Below are positions 58,717-64,000 of a DNA stretch of 64,000 bases, piece by piece. Source of the DNA: Microseira wollei NIES-4236 (lineage in GTDB: Bacteria > Cyanobacteriota > Cyanobacteriia > Cyanobacteriales > Aerosakkonemataceae). The translations under genes and the position numbers were made by a program. The notes below the pieces were generated by a model. The model had not been told where the DNA came from. It worked only from the letters and a program-made list of their open reading frames with translations, and did no database searches. Numbering within the stretch: position 1 is the stretch's first letter; each line of letters opens with the position of its first letter. The DNA is taken from contig NZ_BLAY01000026.1 in the NCBI RefSeq assembly GCF_020521235.1, positions 1 through 64,000 of the forward strand, in the 5' to 3' direction.

Positions 58717-59670
58717 ATGAAGAGAGTTGTTTCTATTTTTGTTAGTTTGGTTATCCTGGGTGTAATCTATTGGAAGATAGATTTGGCTGGGTTGATTGGG
58801 GTTTTTCAAAATTGCGATCGCTTCTGGATGGCGATTAGTTTGGGTATGGTTGTTCCCCTGACGGGTATTACTGCTTGGCGGTTGCAACAATTGATGCCAA
58901 ATAAGTCTAATTTGGGGTTGTTTGAGGCGAATAAGTTGATTTTGGCGGCGAGTGTTTTAAATATGGTTTTGCCGTCGAAAATGGGGGATATTGCTAAGGC
59001 TTATTTTATGAAGCAGCGGGGACATTTGGATGGTTCGCTGTCGCTTTCTTTGGTAGTGTTTGAGAAAGCTTGCGATATGTTGTCGCTGTTGTTGTGGTGT
59101 GGGTTTGGGTTGATTGTTTATCAGAATAAGGATTGGTTATTTTGGGTGATGACGGGGAGTGTCCTTTTTGGACTGGTGACGGGGGTTTTGCTTTTAGGGT
59201 CGCGGAAGTTTGCGGCGGTGTTTTTTATTATAGGGAAGGCAGTTGTACCTAAGAAAATGCGCCATAAGTTGGAGAAGTTGCGTCTATCTTGGGGCGAAAT
59301 GCACGATTATTTTTGGCGGGATAAGTTACAGTTGCTGAAAATAAGTTTAACTTCGGTGTTTATTTGGTTTCTGCACCTTTTGCAAATCTGGTTTTTTATC
59401 CTTGCACTTAAAGCTTGGACGCCAATGTTGGCAAATTTGGCTTTGTCTCCCTTGGCGATTTTGGCGGGGTTACTGCCGCTGACGTTTGCGGGGGTGGGGA
59501 CGCGGGATGCTGCTTTGATTTTGTTTTATCAACCTTATTTTGCTGCGCCTACTGCGGCGGCGTTGGGTGTGCTTTGTACTTCGAGGTATTTGTTGCCTGC
59601 GATCGCTGGTCTGCCTTTTCTGGGACAATATCTGGTAGCTGTGCGGGATTTTCGGCGGGAGTCGCTTTAA
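58717..59670 (+). CDS. LPG-synthase-TM/UPF0104-like flippase protein
   Basis: The protein is 317 aa with about eight membrane helices (VVSIFVSLVILGVIYWKIDL first; LSLVVFEKACDMLSLLLWCG with the family's VFEKxxD motif; LAGLLPLTFAGVGTRDAALI with PxTxxGxGxR). Members (AglD, MprF N-terminal) move or handle lipid-linked sugars. The gene context (GT2, GT39) supports a role in lipid-linked sugar export. GAGAGGAG lies 6 nt before the ATG. Confidence 0.88.
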   Translation: MKRVVSIFVSLVILGVIYWKIDLAGLIGVFQNCDRFWMAISLGMVVPLTGITAWRLQQLMPNKSNLGLFEANKLILAASVLNMVLPSKMGDIAKAYFMKQRGHLDGSLSLSLVVFEKACDMLSLLLWCGFGLIVYQNKDWLFWVMTGSVLFGLVTGVLLLGSRKFAAVFFIIGKAVVPKKMRHKLEKLRLSWGEMHDYFWRDKLQLLKISLTSVFIWFLHLLQIWFFILALKAWTPMLANLALSPLAILAGLLPLTFAGVGTRDAALILFYQPYFAAPTAAALGVLCTSRYLLPAIAGLPFLGQYLVAVRDFRRESL

Positions 59671-59763
59671 GAATTGAGATTTTTTTATTGAACCGCGAAG
59701 GCGCGAAGAGCGCGAAGGAAGAAGAGAAGGTAGAGACGTTGGGTTGTTGTTTGGGGATTTTAT

Positions 59764-61389
59764 ATGCAGAGGTTAAAGGGATTTAATAAGTTTGTTTTTC
59801 CGGAGAAGGTGGCTTGGTTTGCAATCGGGTTTGGGATTGTTGTTAGGGTTGCTCAATATATTTGGAATCGTTCTCTTTGGGCGGATGAAGCGGTTTTGGC
59901 TTTGAATATTGTTAATCGATCTTTTTGGGAATTGCTACAGCCTTTAGATTATGACCAAGGTGCGCCTCTGGGTTTTTTGATGGTTGAGAAGTTGGCGGTT
60001 GAAGTGTTTGGCAATAATGAGTATGCTTTGCGGTTGTTTCCTTTAATATGTGGTGTCGTCTCTTTGGTTTTATTTTATCAGTTGGCGAACAGGTTTATCC
60101 AGGGGTGGGGGGTTACAATTGCGGTGGGGCTTTTTGCTAGTTTGCATTATTTGGTTTACTATAGTTCTGAGGTGAAACAGTATTCTTGCGATCTAGCGAT
60201 CGCTTTACTCTGTTCTCTAATATCTTTGCGTCTATTGAGGCAAAAGTTGGGGATTTATGAGATGATAATTTTGAGTTTAGGGGGAGCGATCGCTATCTGG
60301 TTTTCCCATCCAGCTATTTTTGTCTTAGCAGGCGTTGGCGGAAGTTGTTTTTTACTTAAATTAGTTAAAAAAGAAAACATAAAGTTAGCCAATTATTTAG
60401 TTATTTATTCAAGTTGGATAATCAGCTTTGTCGCTTTTTATTTGATATCGATTAAAAATTTGAGCGGTGACGAAGATTTACTCACCTCGTGGCGGGCAGC
60501 TTTTCCATCATTCCCCTTAGATATTATTTGGTATCTCGATGCTTTCGGTAAATTCTTTTATAGACCATTAGGTTTTAATGGCCCATTCGATGGATTAGCT
60601 ATAATTATTTTTGTAGTAGGCTGTATCGCCTGCTATCGTCGCAACAAACAAGCACTATTAATTATAGTTTCACCCATTTTAGTTACATTTTTAGCCTCGG
60701 CTTTACAGAAATACCCGTTTCGCAGTCGTCTGGTATTATTCCTCACTCCATTTGTGATATTACTGATTGCCGAAGGAGTCGATTACATTCGAAGCCAAAC
60801 CAGATATATAGCGGTTTGCAGCCGGATCAGGTACACCTTCGTTTGTGTAGCGGCAGCATTAATGCTGCCGCTACACAAACTCAGCCTTAAGGCTTTGCTT
60901 CACTCGCTCGCAATCTGCTGTAAATTTGCTCCTATAGTCAATATTTTACTATTATTCTTGTTACTCGCTCCCCCCATAGCAAGTGCCAGTCAACTTTTAG
61001 TCAAACCTTACCTACGAGGCGAAATAAAACCCGTTCTTAGTTATATCAAAACCAATCAGCAACCCGGAGATACTCTATACATCTATCAGCGGGGAAAATA
61101 TCAATTCATCTACTACGCAGAAAAATTTGGCTATCAAAAAGGAGATTACATCATTGGCGTAGACGACTTAGATAAATACGATGGAAAAAAACTATCAGAA
61201 GCAGAATGGCAACGATATAAAAACGACCTAGATAAACTGCGCGGCAATAAAAGAGTCTGGTTACTCTTTTCTCACGCAACCGTCGCCAGTGAAAATAAAA
61301 AAATTAAATCCTACCTAGACACCATAGGTAAACAAATCAATTTCTTTGAACGTCCAGGTGCCTTTGTTTATTTATACGACCTCAGTTAA
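59764..61389 (+). CDS. GT39-like membrane glycosyltransferase with in-frame repeat
   Basis: The protein is 541 aa. The N-terminal signature SLWADEAVLALNIVNRSFWE with Asp-Glu, DYDQGAPLGFLMVEKL, and about ten membrane helices fit the ArnT/PMT family, which uses a polyprenyl-phosphate sugar. Residues of about 349-386 (IAVCSRIRYTFVCVAAALML...) are encoded by palindromic MITE family 2 (60808-60923), read through without a stop. The C-terminal periplasmic part (ISTNQQPGDTLYIYQRGKYQ-like) is intact. Whether the product works with the extra 38 residues is unknown. Confidence 0.85.
   Translation: MQRLKGFNKFVFPEKVAWFAIGFGIVVRVAQYIWNRSLWADEAVLALNIVNRSFWELLQPLDYDQGAPLGFLMVEKLAVEVFGNNEYALRLFPLICGVVSLVLFYQLANRFIQGWGVTIAVGLFASLHYLVYYSSEVKQYSCDLAIALLCSLISLRLLRQKLGIYEMIILSLGGAIAIWFSHPAIFVLAGVGGSCFLLKLVKKENIKLANYLVIYSSWIISFVAFYLISIKNLSGDEDLLTSWRAAFPSFPLDIIWYLDAFGKFFYRPLGFNGPFDGLAIIIFVVGCIACYRRNKQALLIIVSPILVTFLASALQKYPFRSRLVLFLTPFVILLIAEGVDYIRSQTRYIAVCSRIRYTFVCVAAALMLPLHKLSLKALLHSLAICCKFAPIVNILLLFLLLAPPIASASQLLVKPYLRGEIKPVLSYIKTNQQPGDTLYIYQRGKYQFIYYAEKFGYQKGDYIIGVDDLDKYDGKKLSEAEWQRYKNDLDKLRGNKRVWLLFSHATVASENKKIKSYLDTIGKQINFFERPGAFVYLYDLS
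60808..60923. repeat. Palindromic MITE family 2, copy 2, inside a CDS
   Basis: Ends TATAGCGGTTTGCA and GCAATCTGCTGTA; central palindrome AGCGGCAGCATTAATGCTGC with GTTTGTGT/ACACAAAC arms; AGCCTTAAGGCT side palindrome. It is reversed relative to copy 1 at 604-721. It contributes codons to the GT39-like gene. Confidence 0.8.
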
Positions 61390-61442
61390 TCCTCCCTTCT
61401 CTTCCTCCTCTTCTTTGCGTACTTCGCGCCTTCGCGGTTCAT

Positions 61443-62609
61443 TTATATCTTCTCTTTCCGTGGCGGCACAATACCCAACCGATTCAAACCTTCATCAATT
61501 TCCCTCAACAATTCAAAATCCTCCTCAAACCCAGAATACCCCTTCTCCAGAAACGCAAACGCCTGCCGAAATTGACCCGGACTTGCTTCAATCGGACAAC
61601 TAAAATGACAGGGAACAATACGCTGAAAATCCCAACTAGCTATTTTATCCGCCCAGTCGATAGTTTCTTGCGGCGCGCGATTGAGAATCAGCGTTTGTAA
61701 AATTGGCGCTACAAGCAACCTGCCGCCCCCGCGCAGGGCATCAAATGACTGTTTCCAGTTTTTTTGCCATTTGAAAGGGTACAAGCCGAAATAAGCCTTC
61801 CTTGACCGATCAGGTGCTTGCAATGAATCGCGAAATGCCTGCCCTAGTTTAATTGTCTCTAATACGCTGGGACGGAAGTAAAATGCAAATAACGAAACTC
61901 GCTGCCATCCTTTACGACGGTTTGCTGGACTGTCGAAGACTATCTCGGAGGCATGATTTCTGGCGTGGAAGAGCAAGGGATAAGGGTCAATTTGAACAAT
62001 TTCTGGCGCTTCTTCTGGTATCACAACAACCGAGTCTGTTACTAACAAGGTGTTTGTAGTTTTGTGGAAAAAGGCTACTTCTGCAAACTTTCCCAGTCCC
62101 AGATAGATTGGCCCTAAAATGGCATAATCAAAATCATCGGCGAAGGGGGTTTTTGTGCAATCTTCTGGCAGTATAAATGTGCGTTTGCCAGGAAAACCCA
62201 GCCAATTCAAGGGCAAGTTTAGGGGAAAACTCCACTGGGAAGGCGCTACAAATACCTGTGCGTTAGGAAAATATCTGGCAAATGGTCCGACAAAAATTTT
62301 GTGTTCGAGTCCGGAAATTGTCGGCAGGATAATGTATTTTACCTCCCCGTGTTGTGCTACTAATTCTTTAACGAGTCGGATACATTCTGGGGTGGGTGCA
62401 ACGGGTGCGTAAATGAGAAGTCCACCTTTGGAGAGTTTAACAACGGTCATGCGAATCGGGACGACTACGTAGAAGATGCCCTGAAGTTGGTCGAATGTCC
62501 AGACTGTATCTTTAATGACTTCTTTGCGAAGGGTGCGCCGCTTACTATATGGGTAAATGGGGAGGGCAGGCCAAAAATGCCACGAGAAGTCATTAGGATG
62601 TGCGTTCAT
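61443..62609 (-). CDS. DUF4336 (metallo-beta-lactamase-like) protein
   Basis: The protein is 388 aa from ATG 62609 (MNAHPNDFSWHFWPAL). DUF4336 features: LLIYAPVAPTPECIRLVKEL, YIILPTISGLEHKIFVGPFA, ATVFVAPSQWSFPLNLPL-like PNAQVFVAPSQWSF, VTDSVV. It keeps the fold of beta-lactamase-like hydrolases with a reduced metal set. Common single gene in cyanobacteria with no known function. It is 11 bp downstream of the CHAT gene, same strand. Confidence 0.85.
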   Translation of the reverse strand: MNAHPNDFSWHFWPALPIYPYSKRRTLRKEVIKDTVWTFDQLQGIFYVVVPIRMTVVKLSKGGLLIYAPVAPTPECIRLVKELVAQHGEVKYIILPTISGLEHKIFVGPFARYFPNAQVFVAPSQWSFPLNLPLNWLGFPGKRTFILPEDCTKTPFADDFDYAILGPIYLGLGKFAEVAFFHKTTNTLLVTDSVVVIPEEAPEIVQIDPYPLLFHARNHASEIVFDSPANRRKGWQRVSLFAFYFRPSVLETIKLGQAFRDSLQAPDRSRKAYFGLYPFKWQKNWKQSFDALRGGGRLLVAPILQTLILNRAPQETIDWADKIASWDFQRIVPCHFSCPIEASPGQFRQAFAFLEKGYSGFEEDFELLREIDEGLNRLGIVPPRKEKI

Positions 62610-62620
62610 GATGGTTTTAT

Positions 62621-64000
62621 CTATTGCCAATTTCCGACTAAAACAAAGGGTGACCAATAATAGGGAAGTTGATATTCGCTATTCTTTAAAAGATACACTT
62701 GAGCGCGACGCAATGCTTCGGCTTTTGCTATATCTTTATTGTCGGTTATTTCTTTGTAAAATTGACCGATGAGTATAGAAGTAGACTTATCGCTTACTTG
62801 CCATAGGGTTGCTAGGGTACTGCGCGCCCCTGCCCTTACTGCTACCCCCGCGAGTCCTAATGCTGCTTGGTTGTCTCCTTGGGCGGTTTCGCAAGCACTA
62901 AGGACGAGTAATTCTATCGGTTGACCTCTGCCTAGTTCTCCCGTCCGCAAAACTCGATCTATTTGTTTGACGTTGACTCGTCCATCCCAAGTCAAAATAA
63001 ATGTTTCTTCGGCTTTTGAACTAAAATTTCCGTGAGTGGCGATATGTACGACGGGGAAAGGAGATGCTTCTATATTTGTTTGGATGGCTTCGCTGGTAAA
63101 GGTATGATTAAGCAGTTCTTGACTGGGAAGTTTTGCCTGAATTAGCCTTAGTTCAGATTCCACATTCGGTAAGGGTTCAAAGTTTTCCCTTGCTTCGGAT
63201 AAACCAGCTGCTAAAGCTGTTAATCTTACTTCTGTTAATCGTTGGGGTTTGAGTAACTGCAATCCAGGGGTGAGGGCGATGCTATACTTTTCGATTAAAT
63301 ATTGGTTCCCGTCGTTGAGAACTGCCATTGGAATATTTCGCAGCAATCCATCTAAGACGAATACCAAGGTTTTAACCCGACTATTTTTCAGTTCTGTTTC
63401 GGCAGGACGGATCAACCAATCGTACAATTGTCTAGAATAAGTCAGAATATCTGGATCTTGACTGTTTCTGGAGTCGGCGAGCAATTTCTGTAAAATATTT
63501 AAGGTTGTTTCTACTTCTTTTTGCTGTATATTCTTTGCTGTCGTGTATTGACGCAAGGGTTGTCCCGGTAAGCTCAAAATTAGTTCGATGCGATTTTCTA
63601 ATATAATCGGATACAGGACGGCTGCTGTTGCATCTACTTTGTCAATTTGTACTTCCTGAGTTGTTAAACAAGCGTCTCGGAAAAAGTTATCCAGTTCCGC
63701 TAGTTGTAAAGCTTCGATGACTTTTCTCGCTTGTTCTAAATCTTTTTGGGCTATTTCTCCTTGTTCTGTTGCGGTTTTCTGCAACAATAAATCCACGTAC
63801 TGCCGATAAATCGGTTCGACGCTATCTCGAAAGGTAAACTGGACTTCTGGGTTACTTGCTACTAAGTCGCTGCGAAGCGATTGCAGGGTTTGAAAGGATT
63901 CTGCGTAATACTCTAGCGCATCCTTTTTATTTTCCTGTGCTTTCAGCAGTCTGCCGATTTGCCATTCCCACCGATAGGAAATATCTGCTGCTTTTATCGC
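62621..64000 (-). CDS. TPR-CHAT protein, N-terminal part outside window
   Basis: At least 459 codons. The frame continues upstream without a stop to the window edge (SYRWEWQIGRLLKAQENKKD, TPR). C-terminal CHAT: VVHIATHGNFS (His), LVLSACETAQGD (Cys), TLATLWQVSDKSTS, and the terminal YYWSPFVLVGNWQ. It is a paralogue of the gene at 47851. The caspase-like dyad is intact. Confidence 0.9.
   Translation of the reverse strand, partial: AIKAADISYRWEWQIGRLLKAQENKKDALEYYAESFQTLQSLRSDLVASNPEVQFTFRDSVEPIYRQYVDLLLQKTATEQGEIAQKDLEQARKVIEALQLAELDNFFRDACLTTQEVQIDKVDATAAVLYPIILENRIELILSLPGQPLRQYTTAKNIQQKEVETTLNILQKLLADSRNSQDPDILTYSRQLYDWLIRPAETELKNSRVKTLVFVLDGLLRNIPMAVLNDGNQYLIEKYSIALTPGLQLLKPQRLTEVRLTALAAGLSEARENFEPLPNVESELRLIQAKLPSQELLNHTFTSEAIQTNIEASPFPVVHIATHGNFSSKAEETFILTWDGRVNVKQIDRVLRTGELGRGQPIELLVLSACETAQGDNQAALGLAGVAVRAGARSTLATLWQVSDKSTSILIGQFYKEITDNKDIAKAEALRRAQVYLLKNSEYQLPYYWSPFVLVGNWQ

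Noticed and set aside
1-64000. tRNA, rRNA or replication origin
   Set aside because: No cloverleaf, rRNA-like or DnaA-box cluster was recognised by eye; a covariance search would be needed to exclude tRNAs fully.

Overview
The window looks like chromosomal DNA of a filamentous, non-heterocystous cyanobacterium (Oscillatoriales/Microcoleaceae-like). The grounds are very frequent HIP1 octamers (GCGATCGC), PEP-CTERM proteins, TPR-CHAT and two-partner-secretion proteins, beta-roll proteins, and a heavy load of palindromic mini-repeats and IS200/IS605-type elements. This placement is an inference from gene content. No rRNA, tRNA or CRISPR array was seen.

Layout. 1-6.1 kb: the end of a TPR gene, then a mobile-element zone with decayed TnpB copies, small palindromic elements, and a beta-roll gene split by an intact TnpB element. 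6.1-19.3 kb: a surface-sugar cluster with two paralogous TPR-glycosyltransferases, a sugar epimerase/dehydratase, a C-methyltransferase, glucose-1-phosphate cytidylyltransferase, a PIG-L deacetylase, a 3,5-epimerase, a DUF4910 peptidase-like protein and an SDR. An IsrB element sits inside it. 19.4-24.3 kb: an RTX-type beta-roll protein, an IscB element, then an overlapping PpiC-like foldase and ATP-grasp pair. 24.3-33.2 kb: a PEP-CTERM protein, a tandem M16 peptidase pair separated by a TnpB element, a TetR regulator, a DUF4332 protein and Xaa-Pro aminopeptidase. 33.3-40 kb: small regulators and toxin-antitoxin modules, at least three of them broken (VapC stub, frameshifted RelE, HicA/HicB with stop codons and an IS630 between them). 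40-45 kb: large exported proteins (PA14/LGFP/metallopeptidase-like; C-type lectin plus papain-like PEP-CTERM) and a 59-aa cysteine-containing mini-gene. 45-54 kb: TPR, FecR-TPR, CHAT-TPR and filamentous-haemagglutinin genes, then a small operon with a divergent XRE regulator. 55-64 kb: a GT2, an alpha/alpha-toroid protein, a methyltransferase, a flippase-like membrane protein, a GT39-like enzyme, DUF4336, and a second CHAT protein running off the end.

The main theme is OMEGA (transposon-encoded RNA-guided nuclease) biology. Within 28 kb there are intact ORFs for IsrB, IscB and two different TnpB types, plus relics of at least three more TnpB copies, and no TnpA. The IsrB and IscB elements both end in the same way, directly before an ATGA that is the start codon of the next gene. 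The right end of the minus-strand TnpB also abuts a start codon, and in all three cases the element's last bases contain a plausible Shine-Dalgarno sequence. Predicted omega-RNA segments can be located for each. Two dead TnpB relics still carry nearly identical 76-nt 3' omega-RNA ends with compensatory changes in the terminal hairpin. All structural and functional claims come from reading the sequence by eye; no search or folding was run.
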